Source: an uncultured Olsenella sp.
GTDB lineage: Bacteria > Actinomycetota > Coriobacteriia > Coriobacteriales > Atopobiaceae
Direction of reading: 5' to 3'
Assembly (NCBI GenBank): GCA_900548775.1
Contig: URLM01000030.1
Span: forward strand, 1 to 23,965
DNA: 23,965 bases
Below are positions 13,636-21,563 of the stretch, one piece after another. The notes under the pieces are model-generated. The model was not told the DNA's origin, made no database searches, and worked only from the letters and a program-made list of their open reading frames with translations. The translations under genes and the position numbers were made by a program. How positions within the stretch are numbered: the first letter of the stretch is position 1; each line of letters begins with the position of its first letter.

Positions 13636-14628
13636 ATGAGGAGGAGTCTTTCCGCACCGTTGAGCGACAGGGACCGGGAGCTCAAGGGAAGGATCTTCGA
13701 CATCCAGTCCTATAGCGTCCATGATGGTCCCGGGTGCAGGACGCTCATCTTCATGTCTGGTTGTCCCTTTCGCTGCAAGTGGTGCTGCAACCCCGAGAGC
13801 TTCTACAATCGACAAGGCAAGCTGTATCGTGCCTCAAAGTGCGTGAACCGCGCCGACAAGCGCTGCACGCGCTGCCTGGATGCCTGCCCCTATGGCGCGG
13901 TGAGCGACAACTCGCAGGACCCGGACCATCCCATGAAGTTCGACTGGGAGAAGTGCCACGTCTGCACCACGTTCGAGTGCGTGAAGGCATGCTTTGACGA
14001 TGCCCTGGTCACGATATCCGAGGAGTATACGGTCGAGCAGATCATGCACATCCTCGAGCGCGACCGCCACTACTGGTCTGGCAATGGCGGCGTGACCTTC
14101 TCGGGCGGCGACCCCATGTTCCAGCCCGAGTTCCTTCTCGCCGTGCTGGAGCGCTGCGACGAGGCATATATCCACAAGGCCATCGAGACGGAGGCCTCTG
14201 CCTCGACAGACGTCTACCTCAGCGTGATGCGCCACATGGACTTTGCCTTCAACGACCTCAAGAGCATGGACACCGACAAGCACCGCGAGTACGCGGGCAT
14301 GGGAAACGAGCAGGTGCTGCAGAACATCCGTGCCTTTGCGGGCTCCAACTGCACCGCTCGTCTCATCCTGCGCACGCCGGTCATCAAGGGCTTCAATGAC
14401 ACCGAGGAGGACTTCGACAAGATCGGCGCCTTCATGAGGGAAGTGGGGCTTAACGAGCTCAACATCCTCCCGTTCCATCGGCTTGGCGTGAGCAAGTGGG
14501 AGGAACTCTCGATGACGTATGCCTTCGCGGACGACAAGCCCACGCCGCCCGAGAAGCTCGAGAGCCTCCGCAAGGTGGTCCAGGGGCATGGCGTCAGGTG
14601 CTACGTGGGAAGCGAGACGCCGTTCTGA
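13636..14628 (+). CDS. hpdA: 4-hydroxyphenylacetate decarboxylase activating enzyme
   Basis: 330 residues. It is a glycyl-radical-enzyme activase: the radical SAM motif CPFRCKWC gives Cys43, Cys47 and Cys50, preceded by the activase signature YSVHDGPGCRTLIF. A ferredoxin-like insert with two further Cys clusters (CVNRADKRCTRCLDACPYGA, then CHVCTTFECVKAC) follows, as in HpdA and other large activases. TFSGGDPMFQPEF is the SAM-binding GGE-like segment. It uses S-adenosylmethionine to form the glycyl radical on HpdB. The ATG at 13636 follows GAGGAG; an in-frame ATG at 13606 has no ribosome site. It is transcribed away from hpdB, unlike the clostridial hpdBCA order. A stem at 14639-14671 follows. 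Confidence 0.9.
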   Translation: MRRSLSAPLSDRDRELKGRIFDIQSYSVHDGPGCRTLIFMSGCPFRCKWCCNPESFYNRQGKLYRASKCVNRADKRCTRCLDACPYGAVSDNSQDPDHPMKFDWEKCHVCTTFECVKACFDDALVTISEEYTVEQIMHILERDRHYWSGNGGVTFSGGDPMFQPEFLLAVLERCDEAYIHKAIETEASASTDVYLSVMRHMDFAFNDLKSMDTDKHREYAGMGNEQVLQNIRAFAGSNCTARLILRTPVIKGFNDTEEDFDKIGAFMREVGLNELNILPFHRLGVSKWEELSMTYAFADDKPTPPEKLESLRKVVQGHGVRCYVGSETPF

Positions 14629-14638
14629 TGAAACCGCT

Positions 14639-14671
14639 GCGGGATGCGGTGTTCTTCTCGTCGCATCCCGC
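14639..14671. terminator. Hairpin between convergent hpdA and the pseudo-receiver gene
   Basis: GCGGGATGCG (14639-14648) and CGCATCCCGC (14662-14671) are perfect 10-bp arms around 13 nt. It sits between two convergent stops (14628 and 14679), so it could act in both directions. Neither side has a strong T-run. Confidence 0.6.
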
Positions 14672-14678
14672 GTGCTGC

Positions 14679-15581
14679 CTAGCCAAAGATGTTCGACATG
14701 AAGTCGTCTGCAACGAGGACGCGACGCAGCGCCTCTACCTCGTCGTGGTTGACGGAGCCATCTGCGGAAATGCGGCCAAGTGCCTCCGACGGGGCGTAGC
14801 CGTCGAGAATTTCCTCGCAGAACATAAGCATGAGCGCACAGGCCCCATCTGTCGTTGCATGGTCGATGTCAAGCGAGAAACGCTTGCCCTCGTTCCCAAA
14901 GACGCGGTCGAGTTCTACCCGGGCGTTTGTGCCTTCCCAGAGGTCGCCGAGGTAGGAGAGGACACCCTCGATTGAGCCGTAGCGCGGCACCAGGTCGAGC
15001 GTGAGGTTAACCATTTCGTGGACGATGGCCTGAGATTGCTGAGCGAGGTCGACGCTCTGCGTGAGCACGTCGGTCCAGCGTAGGGCGTCTGACTTTACAA
15101 GCGTGCCACCCGGACCCTCGATCTTTGTGGGGGGTGCTTCTTTGTCAACGATTTGTTTGTCGGCGACGCGAAGCATTTGCTCGAGTGGAACCGATCGCTG
15201 CAGCATGCGCTTTCCGCGCACGAGGAGCATTACCACGTAGTACAGCCGGTCGAAGAGTATCGGCTCGAAGGTGAAGATGTTGGCACCTGCGCGGAACGCG
15301 GCGAGGCGCTCCTCCGGGGAGTCGTGTGTGGAATAGATGACAGCTGGCTGCTCAACGATGTTGTAGAGCTCGCGAAGGCGTCGGCATGCTTCGTACCCGC
15401 TCATGTCCTGTAGCTCTACGGAGAAGATCACCACGTCGATGCGGTAGGTGCGGACGATGCGGAACGCCTCCTCGGCGCGGTAGCAGAGGACGACGTCACA
15501 GCCATATGCGCTAAGGCCCTCCTTGAAGCGCTGACGCGCTTCGTTGTTTGAGCATACGAAGAGGAGCTTGGGAGGTCGCAT
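14679..15581 (-). CDS. Degenerate receiver-domain (pseudo-receiver) protein
   Basis: 300 residues. Residues 4-125 have the CheY-like receiver pattern, but the phosphorylation residues are gone: the acidic pair is Asn12/Asn13, the phospho-acceptor Asp position is Ser54 (DVVIFSVELQDMSG) and the conserved Lys is Glu106 (FTFEPI). Thr85 of the switch region is kept. It therefore cannot work as a normal phosphorylated response regulator. Residues about 130-300 are an unrecognised mostly helical domain with no helix-turn-helix. It begins 4 bp after the stop of the PocR-LuxR gene and is almost certainly translated with it. It may be a protein-binding co-regulator of the hpd locus; that is an inference. 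Confidence 0.8.
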   Translation of the reverse strand: MRPPKLLFVCSNNEARQRFKEGLSAYGCDVVLCYRAEEAFRIVRTYRIDVVIFSVELQDMSGYEACRRLRELYNIVEQPAVIYSTHDSPEERLAAFRAGANIFTFEPILFDRLYYVVMLLVRGKRMLQRSVPLEQMLRVADKQIVDKEAPPTKIEGPGGTLVKSDALRWTDVLTQSVDLAQQSQAIVHEMVNLTLDLVPRYGSIEGVLSYLGDLWEGTNARVELDRVFGNEGKRFSLDIDHATTDGACALMLMFCEEILDGYAPSEALGRISADGSVNHDEVEALRRVLVADDFMSNIFG

Positions 15582-15585
15582 TGCG

Positions 15586-16365
15586 CTACACCGCCATGGT
15601 CTGGCGCTTGTCCACGTCGAGCGAATCCGAGTACTCGCAGATGAGCTGCACGCGGTTCCTCACTCCGAGTTTGGCGAGGATGCTGCTCATGTGGGTCTTC
15701 ACGGTCTTCTCGCTAAGGAACAGGCGATCGGCAATCTGTGAGTTGCTCAATCCGTCGCACACGAGGAGAGCGATCTCGTTCTCTCGCGGGGTAAGGACGG
15801 GGGAGAGAACGCGGGTGGGGGCGGGACTGTCGGAGCTTGCCGTTGCGTCGAGGTGAATGTCGAGGAGACGACAGACGCACTGAAGCCACGAGGTGGCATT
15901 CTCGAACTCCTCGTGACTGATGACCGGGATGTCGAACTTCGCGCGAAGCTGCTCGGCATGAGGGGTGTCATCGAACACAAAGCCGTCGCAGCGCCACAGA
16001 GCTATGAGGCGCGCGTTGAAGCAGACAGGAACGACGAAGGTGGTCACCCCAAAGTTGCAGGTTCTGACCAGTGGATCGAAGACCCGTCTGCTGTCGAAGT
16101 AGCGGACGATGTCCGACACGTCATGCCCCACGATACCCGAGCAGTCATGTGGGACGCCCGATTGGACGAAGTTGCAGAAATCGACCTTAAGCGACGGGAC
16201 GAGAAGGGGATTGCCCTGCGTGTCGACGAGGAGAAGCGGAATGTGATGGTCTCGGACGAAGCAGTCCTGGTAATCCTGAAGCGCACCCTTGCCGACCATG
16301 GAGATCCATCGGCTCGCGCTAATCTCCATGGGCTTTCGGTTCACACCGCCTACGCTCCTCAGCAT
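15586..16365 (-). CDS. PocR-domain LuxR-type transcriptional regulator
   Basis: 259 residues. Residues about 25-155 resemble the PocR sensory domain (LLLVDTQGNPLL, then DFCNFVQ, then a Cys-rich VRTCNFGVTTFVVPVCFNAR stretch). This domain is known from regulators of propanediol and aromatic metabolism and is proposed to bind small hydrocarbon derivatives. Residues about 190-245 are a LuxR/NarL helix-turn-helix (LTPRENEIALLVCDGLSNSQ, then LSEKTVKTHMSSILAKLGV). The ATG at 16365 follows GGGGAGG by about 8 nt. It lies one gene away from hpdA, with the pseudo-receiver in between, and has no membrane segment. The inferred job is sensing the aryl-acetate substrate or product and controlling hpdB-hpdC and hpdA. 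Confidence 0.87.
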   Translation of the reverse strand: MLRSVGGVNRKPMEISASRWISMVGKGALQDYQDCFVRDHHIPLLLVDTQGNPLLVPSLKVDFCNFVQSGVPHDCSGIVGHDVSDIVRYFDSRRVFDPLVRTCNFGVTTFVVPVCFNARLIALWRCDGFVFDDTPHAEQLRAKFDIPVISHEEFENATSWLQCVCRLLDIHLDATASSDSPAPTRVLSPVLTPRENEIALLVCDGLSNSQIADRLFLSEKTVKTHMSSILAKLGVRNRVQLICEYSDSLDVDKRQTMAV

Positions 16366-16591
16366 TGCACAAACCTCCCCCCAGACGGCCTATTCACTCA
16401 ACGAGCCTGTTGCCGCTCTTTGAATCCCCTCCTTGCGCGGGTGGCCCCCACCACTCGGCTGCGGAAGACCGCATGTCTCCGCTTTCTTGTCCATTGCGCC
16501 CCCTCCGACGGCGGACAGAGCGAATTGTTCGGCAAGCGTGGCAATTAGATCGCAACAATTCCGGCGCATCAGCGTCGCTTGCACGCGACTT

Positions 16592-16616
16592 TGGGCGCGA
16601 GCTGAGCCGGCGCCCC
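16592..16616. repeat. R3-family hairpin, copy 2
   Basis: GGGCGC (16593-16598) and GCGCCC (16610-16615) enclose the 11-nt loop GAGCTGAGCCG. Copy 1 at 8754-8778 has the same loop length and the shared core AGCTGAGCC. Confidence 0.65.
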
Positions 16617-16626
16617 CTACCAAACC

Positions 16627-16713
16627 ATCGTTCTTTATCGGTATCTGTGAACTGGAGGTCGTGTTTGCCCAGTTGCCGAGAAGAACGATTCACAGATACC
16701 GCTAAAGAACGAT
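16627..16713. repeat. Hairpin repeat family R1, copy 2
   Basis: The arms at 16627-16651 and 16689-16713 pair over 25 bp with one mismatch (T16639 region against C16702), around a 37-nt spacer with GTTTGCCCAGTTG at the same offset as in copy 1 (23-109). The outermost bases differ between copies but stay paired, which suggests selection for the stem. Confidence 0.85.
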
Positions 16714-16774
16714 GTTGGGCACAGCCAGGTGGGCGGCGACCACTCGCGACTGGCACCTCAGACGCTTCGCCCGG

Positions 16775-16842
16775 TACACATTCGGACACGAATCTGTGAT
16801 GCGCGCAGGTCGATACACATTTGGACAACGAATGTGTATCGA
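16775..16842. repeat. Two tandem hairpin-like units upstream of the ATPase
   Basis: TCGATACACATT (16810-16821) pairs perfectly with AATGTGTATCGA (16831-16842) around a 9-nt loop. A degenerate relative, TACACATTCGGACACGAAT, lies 39 bp upstream at 16775-16793. The shared TACACATT(C/T)GGACA pattern suggests a duplicated regulatory site. Confidence 0.55.
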
Positions 16843-16930
16843 TCCGTTGGCCTGGCCCGAGGGTGCGGCGCGTCTCTCGCCTGGCAAGCGGATGCAGCCC
16901 CCATATACTGCTCGTTTGTCGATGCACTCC

Positions 16931-17007
16931 CGATTTTGGCATTTATCGGTTCCCGATTATGGTTTTCTCAACTCCTGATTGTGGTACTGTTCACTTATCG
17001 ATTGTGG
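16931..17007. repeat. Four phased YGATTNTGG direct repeats before the ATPase
   Basis: CGATTTTGG (16931), CGATTATGG (16954), TGATTGTGG (16976) and CGATTGTGG (16999) are spaced 23, 22 and 23 bp apart, starting about 100 bp before the GTG at 17029. The first three are preceded by (A/G)(C/T)TCC. The even spacing of about two helical turns fits cooperative regulator binding. Confidence 0.5.
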
Positions 17008-17028
17008 GGTTTCGATTGGAGAACTACG

Positions 17029-18189
17029 GTGATACAGCGAGACATTGCGTCGTGGACGAGAAAGAACGCCGACTGGTTTCCTGTGGTCTCTATTACGGGC
17101 CCGAGGCAGAGTGGCAAATCGACCCTTGTCAAAGCCGTGTTTCCCGAGTACCAGTACGAGAATCTCGAAGATCCCGGCGTATTGGCAATGGCGCTCGATG
17201 ACCCGGTTGGATTTATCCGCCACAGGCCACAGAAGCTCATTATTGACGAGGCCCAGCTTGCGCCGGAGCTATTCAACGTAATTCAGGTGGTTTCTGACGA
17301 AGTGAGCACGCCGGGACAGTATGTGCTCTCGGGTTCGCAAAACTTTCTGCTGCTTAAACAGATTACGCAGTCTCTTGCGGGAAGGGTTGGCCTGCTCAAG
17401 CTCATGCCCCTCTCGTATAGGGAGGCGCATGGAGCGGTATCCAAGCTAGGGGTGGAGGACTTTGTCATCCGTGGTGGGTATCCACGCTTATATGATGTGG
17501 ACATCCCACCTGAGGTCTACTACGAGAACTACCTGAGCACCTACATAACGCGTGACGCATCCGGGCATGTTGATCCAAGCAACTTGAGCGTCTTTAGAAA
17601 CTTCATAGCGGCTTGCGCAGATGGGTGCGCCAACCTCCTTAACCTCACCAGCCTTGCCAATGACGTGGGGATAAGTCCAAAGACTGCGAGGTCATGGCTA
17701 TCGCTTTTGGAATCGAGTTACGTGGTGCAGCTCCTCCAGCCATATCACGCCAACCTCCGGAAGCGGCTCACAAAGACCCCAAAGCTCTTCTTCTATGACA
17801 CGGGGCTTCTCTGCCACCTACTTGGAATAAGGACGACAGACCAGCTCCTGACCTCGCGTCACAGGGGGGCGGTCATCGAAGACCTCGTCATCTCCGAGAC
17901 GGCCAAGCGTCACATGAATGCCGGCAGGCAGCCACAGCTCTACTTCTATCGCGATGACAGTAAAATCGAGGTTGACCTGCTCGACATGACCAACCCCACG
18001 GCTACAGAGCTGGTGGAGATAAAGTCTTCGGCGACGTATAGGTCTTCGTTCACGAGACACCTGGCCAGCGTCGGGAATCTGATCGGCGTTGATGTTGCCA
18101 ACCAGTCAGTTGTCATGAATGCGGACAAGACCGTAATGGTAGGGGGCAGAACGGTGTGGTCGATGAGGGACTGGCTACTTCGCGAGTAG
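17029..18189 (+). CDS. AAA ATPase, DUF4143 family
   Basis: 386 residues. Walker A is GPRQSGKST (residues 24-32) and Walker B is LIIDEAQ with Asp73 and Glu74. SGSQNFLLLK is the sensor-1 region typical of this family. A winged-helix-like DUF4143 segment follows, and the C-terminus carries a nuclease-fold-like pattern EVDLL...ELVEIKS (Asp316, Glu330, Lys332), found in many DUF4143 proteins. The GTG at 17029 is chosen because TTGGAGAA lies about 6 nt upstream; the frame stays open 300 bp further but there overlaps repeats and is not protein-like. It is convergent with the phosphofructokinase 14 bp downstream. The family is widespread and often mobile; its cellular role is not settled. Confidence 0.87.
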   Translation: MIQRDIASWTRKNADWFPVVSITGPRQSGKSTLVKAVFPEYQYENLEDPGVLAMALDDPVGFIRHRPQKLIIDEAQLAPELFNVIQVVSDEVSTPGQYVLSGSQNFLLLKQITQSLAGRVGLLKLMPLSYREAHGAVSKLGVEDFVIRGGYPRLYDVDIPPEVYYENYLSTYITRDASGHVDPSNLSVFRNFIAACADGCANLLNLTSLANDVGISPKTARSWLSLLESSYVVQLLQPYHANLRKRLTKTPKLFFYDTGLLCHLLGIRTTDQLLTSRHRGAVIEDLVISETAKRHMNAGRQPQLYFYRDDSKIEVDLLDMTNPTATELVEIKSSATYRSSFTRHLASVGNLIGVDVANQSVVMNADKTVMVGGRTVWSMRDWLLRE

Positions 18190-18203
18190 GCTATCTCCCG
18201 GTC

Positions 18204-19436
18204 CTACGCGAGCGGTGCCACGTGGGCGGGCACGCCTCCCACGTACGAGAGGGACGGCTCGCCGGCGATGAGCGGCCGTGCGTAGCGCAGGTACGCCTCG
18301 GTCACGCCCATGCCGTCCTCGCGGATCATCTCTGCCGGCACGGCCTTCACGGCATTGGCCACCCGGTTCACGTCCACCAGGTCGTATCGCGCCTCGTAGG
18401 GAGCGTCAGACGTGCGCACGAGCGCGCTCATCACGCCCGAGGCCCCCTCGAGCGCGGCTCCCACACCCCGGGCCCCAAGTCCTGCGGCCTCGGTGAGGTC
18501 GGTCTGGCTCGCCAGGTGGGCGGCGCAGCGCTGCGTGGTGCACAGCTCGACGGCGCGCGTCTTGCACCCCAGCTTGCGCTTTGTGAGGTCTGCCAGGTAG
18601 CGGCTCGTGCCCGAGAGCGCCGCAGCGTGCCCAAAGGCGTCGAGGCGCGCCTCGGAGCCTGCGCGCTCGCAGACAAGCGTGCCGTCTGCCGTGCGCACGC
18701 CCTCGCTTACTGCCACGACTACGGTGTTCTTCTCGGCAAGAAGGCCCGTCAGCCTCTGGAGGAGGACCTGCTCGTCAAGCGGCACCTCGGGGAGGAGCAC
18801 CAGGTCGGGCGCGTGCCCGCCCGCCTCGCCGGCCAACGCGGCAGACGCTGCGAGCCAGCCGGCGTCGCGGCCCATGATCTCGACGAAGGTCACGCTCTTG
18901 AGGTCGTAGACGTCCGCGTCGCAGGCCAGCTCGTCGACCGTGGCAGCAATGAATTTGGCGGCGCTGCCGTAGCCGGGCGTGTGGTCGGTGAGGATGAGGT
19001 CGTTGTCGATGGTCTTCGGCACGCCCACAAAGCGAATCTCGGAGCCCTCTGACTCGCCGTAGCGCGAGAGCTTGGCGATGGTGTCCATGGAGTCGTTGCC
19101 GCCAATGTAGAGCACCGCGCGGGCGCCAAGCTCGGCAAAGCGCTCGAAGAGCTTGCGGTAGGGGGTCTCGTCTGCGGTGGGGTCCGGCAGCTTGTAGCGG
19201 CAGCTTCCCAGGTAGCTCGATGGCGTGTGCGAGAGAAGCTCCAGCTGGGTGGGACTTGCAAGCCTCTCGTCCAGGTCAACCGTGCGGCCGTCGAGAAGCC
19301 CCTGGATTCCGTAGCGCATGCCCACGGCGCGGAGACCAGCGGCGCGCGTGGCGCCCACGACGCCCGCCAGGCTCGCGTTGATCGCCGCCGTTGGTCCGCC
19401 CGACTGTCCTACCAGCACGGTATTGCCCAAAGCCAT
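18204..19436 (-). CDS. Phosphofructokinase, probably pyrophosphate-dependent
   Basis: 410 residues. It has QSGGPTAAIN at the N-terminus, GGNDS at 112-116, PKTIDNDL at 140-147 (catalytic Asp144) and MGRDAGWL further on. ATP-type enzymes have Gly at the positions of Asp115 (GGDGS) and Lys141 (PGTIDND); Asp and Lys here are the pyrophosphate-type pair. The Asn114 in place of the usual Asp (GGDDS) is unusual. It phosphorylates fructose 6-phosphate to the 1,6-bisphosphate, reversibly when pyrophosphate is the donor, in central glycolysis in the cytosol. The ATG at 19436 follows GAGGGGC by about 5 nt; a longer in-frame start at 19517 adds 27 unlikely residues. It is monocistronic and divergent from the YidC-TagF gene. 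Confidence 0.87.
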   Translation of the reverse strand: MALGNTVLVGQSGGPTAAINASLAGVVGATRAAGLRAVGMRYGIQGLLDGRTVDLDERLASPTQLELLSHTPSSYLGSCRYKLPDPTADETPYRKLFERFAELGARAVLYIGGNDSMDTIAKLSRYGESEGSEIRFVGVPKTIDNDLILTDHTPGYGSAAKFIAATVDELACDADVYDLKSVTFVEIMGRDAGWLAASAALAGEAGGHAPDLVLLPEVPLDEQVLLQRLTGLLAEKNTVVVAVSEGVRTADGTLVCERAGSEARLDAFGHAAALSGTSRYLADLTKRKLGCKTRAVELCTTQRCAAHLASQTDLTEAAGLGARGVGAALEGASGVMSALVRTSDAPYEARYDLVDVNRVANAVKAVPAEMIREDGMGVTEAYLRYARPLIAGEPSLSYVGGVPAHVAPLA

Positions 19437-19616
19437 GTCTGCCCCTCTCGCGCTACCTCCACCTGCCATCCATCTGCCATGAGGATAACGCAGCGCATGC
19501 GGCGCGATATGCGGCATAGCAGGTTCGTGAGCATGTTAGGAGAAGGTAATTGTGTCGTTCTCGCGTGGTAAGGTATCACGGTCCCAATATCAGCTGAAAA
19601 CCCTGGGAGTTGCATA

Positions 19617-21563
19617 ATGTTCGAGGCGCTAGCGAATTTTTTCTCGCTTATCGTGCAGCCGGCCTACGACCTCACCGGCAGTTGGTGGGCGGCGATCTTT
19701 CTCTTCACCCTGTTCTCCAAGGTCATCCTCATGCCCCTCTCGGTGTGGTGCCAGAAGAACAGCATCGTGATGGTGCAGCTCATGCCCGAGCTCTTCCGCA
19801 TCAAGTGCCGCTACTACGGTGACCGCGAGACCATCGAGGAGAAGCAAAACGAGCTCTATCACGAGAAGCACTACCATGCGCTTCTCTCGCTCATCCCCCT
19901 GGCCATCCAGGTGGTCATCCTCTTTGGTCTGGTGGACGTCATCCACTCCATCACGGACTCCGGCGCCCCCGGCACGGAGTTCCTGGGCCTCGTCCCAATC
20001 GAGAACGGCGGGGCGTCGCTCATCATGCCGCTGCTTGCGGGCCTCTCGGCCGTGGTCATGGGCTGGGCCTCCAACCGCATCAATCCCCTCCAGCGCGAGC
20101 AGTCCCGCGCCGAGAAGAACATGACCAACGGCCTCTCCATTGCCCTCTCGCTCTTCCTGGGCTTCTACGTGGTGTGCGGCATGGCCTTCTACTGGGTGTG
20201 CTCCAACCTGCTCTCCATTGCGGTGCAGGCACTGTGCAACGTGATCGTGAAACCGCGCGACTACATCGACTACGAGGACCTCAATGCCGCGCGCGACGAG
20301 TTCAACGCCATCGAGGAGGCCACCAAGGGCGACCGCAAGTGGTACCAGCCAGACCCGCTTGCCCGTCGTGCCAAGGCAGACTACAAGCGCTTCTTCAAGG
20401 TCAACGGCAAGCACCTGGTCTTCTACTCCGAGAGCTCCGGCTTCTACAAGTACTTCCAGGGCGCTATCGAGTGGCTGCTCAACAACTCCGACGTGCGCAT
20501 CCACTACCTCACGAGCGACCCCAACGATCAGGTCTTTGACATCGCCAAGCGCGAGCCCCGCCTCATCCCGTACTTCCTCGACCAGAAGCGCCTCATCACC
20601 CTCATGATGAAGATGGACGCGGACGTTGTGGTGACCTCCCTCGGCGCGCTGGACGTGTACTACATCAAGCGCTCCTACATCCGCAAGGACATCGAGTACA
20701 TCTACATGTGCCACCACATGACCTCGATGCACATGACGGGCACCAAGCAGGAGTACGACAACTACGACACCATCATGTGCGTCGGCCCCCACCAGAAGGC
20801 AGAGATCCGTGCCATGGAGAAGGCCTACCACACGCAGAAGAAGAAGGTCCCCGCAATTGGCTACGACCTTCTCGACCGCGAGATGGCAGACTACGAGAAG
20901 ATGCCGCACGAGAAGCACGAGCGCCCCATCATCCTCATCGCGCCCTCGTGGAACACGGACAACATCCTCGACACCTGCATCGACGACATGCTCAGCCGCC
21001 TGCTTGGCCACGGTTACCACGTGATCCTTCGTCCCCACCCCGAGTACGTGAAGCGCTACCGTCCGCGTTGGGAGGCGCTTGTCGAGCGCTACTCCAAGGT
21101 GAGCCCCGATGAGCTTGCCATTGAGGCAGACTTCTCCGGCCACGGGTCCATCCTCGAGTCCGACGTGCTGATTACCGACTGGTCCTCCATCGCCGAGGAG
21201 TTCTCGTTCACCACGCTCAAGCCCTCGCTCTTCATCGACACCCCCATGAAGGTCATCAACCCGGACTACGAGCAGGTTGGCATCACGCCCACCGACATCA
21301 CGCTCCGCAACCAGATTGGCCGCTCGCTCGACCCCGCCGACCTCTCGGAGCTCGAGGACGTCATCGATGACATGGTCACGAACTCCTCTTCTTGGAACGA
21401 CAAGATCCGCCAGATTCGCGACGGCTTCATCTACAACCTCGGCCACGGTGGCGAGGCCGCGGGCGAGTACATCCTCGGCGAGATTCTCGCAAAGCAGGAG
21501 GGCAAGGACATTACTGCGGCTGGTGCGTTTGGGACGGGGAATCAGGGCGACAATGATGACTAG
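19617..21563 (+). CDS. YidC/Oxa1 domain fused to TagF/TagB-like glycerophosphotransferase
   Basis: 648 residues. The N-terminal 1-215 is a YidC/Oxa1/Alb3-type domain: PAYDLTGSWWAAIFLFTLFS, then MPELFRIKCRYYGDRETIEE and SLIPLAIQVVILFGL, with five probable membrane segments near 23-43, 88-109, 132-152, 172-192 and 193-212. Residues about 262-625 form a CDP-glycerol glycerophosphotransferase (TagF/TagB) domain: HLVFYSESSGFYKYF, then IYMCHHMTSMHM, RPHPEY (472-477) and SDVLITDWSSIAEEF (Asp521). Such enzymes build polyol-phosphate wall polymers at the inner membrane face; normal TagF enzymes bind the membrane only peripherally. The ATG at 19617 follows GGGAG by about 8 nt. It overlaps the next gene by 11 bp. 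A wall-polymer role for the pair is an inference. Confidence 0.88.
   Translation: MFEALANFFSLIVQPAYDLTGSWWAAIFLFTLFSKVILMPLSVWCQKNSIVMVQLMPELFRIKCRYYGDRETIEEKQNELYHEKHYHALLSLIPLAIQVVILFGLVDVIHSITDSGAPGTEFLGLVPIENGGASLIMPLLAGLSAVVMGWASNRINPLQREQSRAEKNMTNGLSIALSLFLGFYVVCGMAFYWVCSNLLSIAVQALCNVIVKPRDYIDYEDLNAARDEFNAIEEATKGDRKWYQPDPLARRAKADYKRFFKVNGKHLVFYSESSGFYKYFQGAIEWLLNNSDVRIHYLTSDPNDQVFDIAKREPRLIPYFLDQKRLITLMMKMDADVVVTSLGALDVYYIKRSYIRKDIEYIYMCHHMTSMHMTGTKQEYDNYDTIMCVGPHQKAEIRAMEKAYHTQKKKVPAIGYDLLDREMADYEKMPHEKHERPIILIAPSWNTDNILDTCIDDMLSRLLGHGYHVILRPHPEYVKRYRPRWEALVERYSKVSPDELAIEADFSGHGSILESDVLITDWSSIAEEFSFTTLKPSLFIDTPMKVINPDYEQVGITPTDITLRNQIGRSLDPADLSELEDVIDDMVTNSSSWNDKIRQIRDGFIYNLGHGGEAAGEYILGEILAKQEGKDITAAGAFGTGNQGDNDD

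Larger units (their letters stand above)
16366..17028. other. 663-bp repeat-rich intergenic region
   Basis: No gene is supported. It contains, in order: R3 hairpin copy 2 (16592-16616), R1 hairpin copy 2 (16627-16713), two tandem hairpin-like units (16775-16842) and four phased YGATTNTGG repeats (16931-17007) just before the ATPase start. The first 200 bp must carry the promoter of the PocR-LuxR gene on the minus strand. Base composition falls clearly below that of the coding regions from about 16920 on. Confidence 0.65.

Noticed and set aside
16394..16942. A 182-codon minus-strand frame in the region upstream of the LuxR gene
   Set aside because: It runs through two hairpin repeats and a tandem repeat, has no ribosome site and a product without motifs.
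16729..17028. N-terminal extension of the DUF4143 ATPase
   Set aside because: The frame is open, but it crosses tandem hairpins and phased repeats, and the GTG at 17029 has a good ribosome site at the place where the family normally begins.
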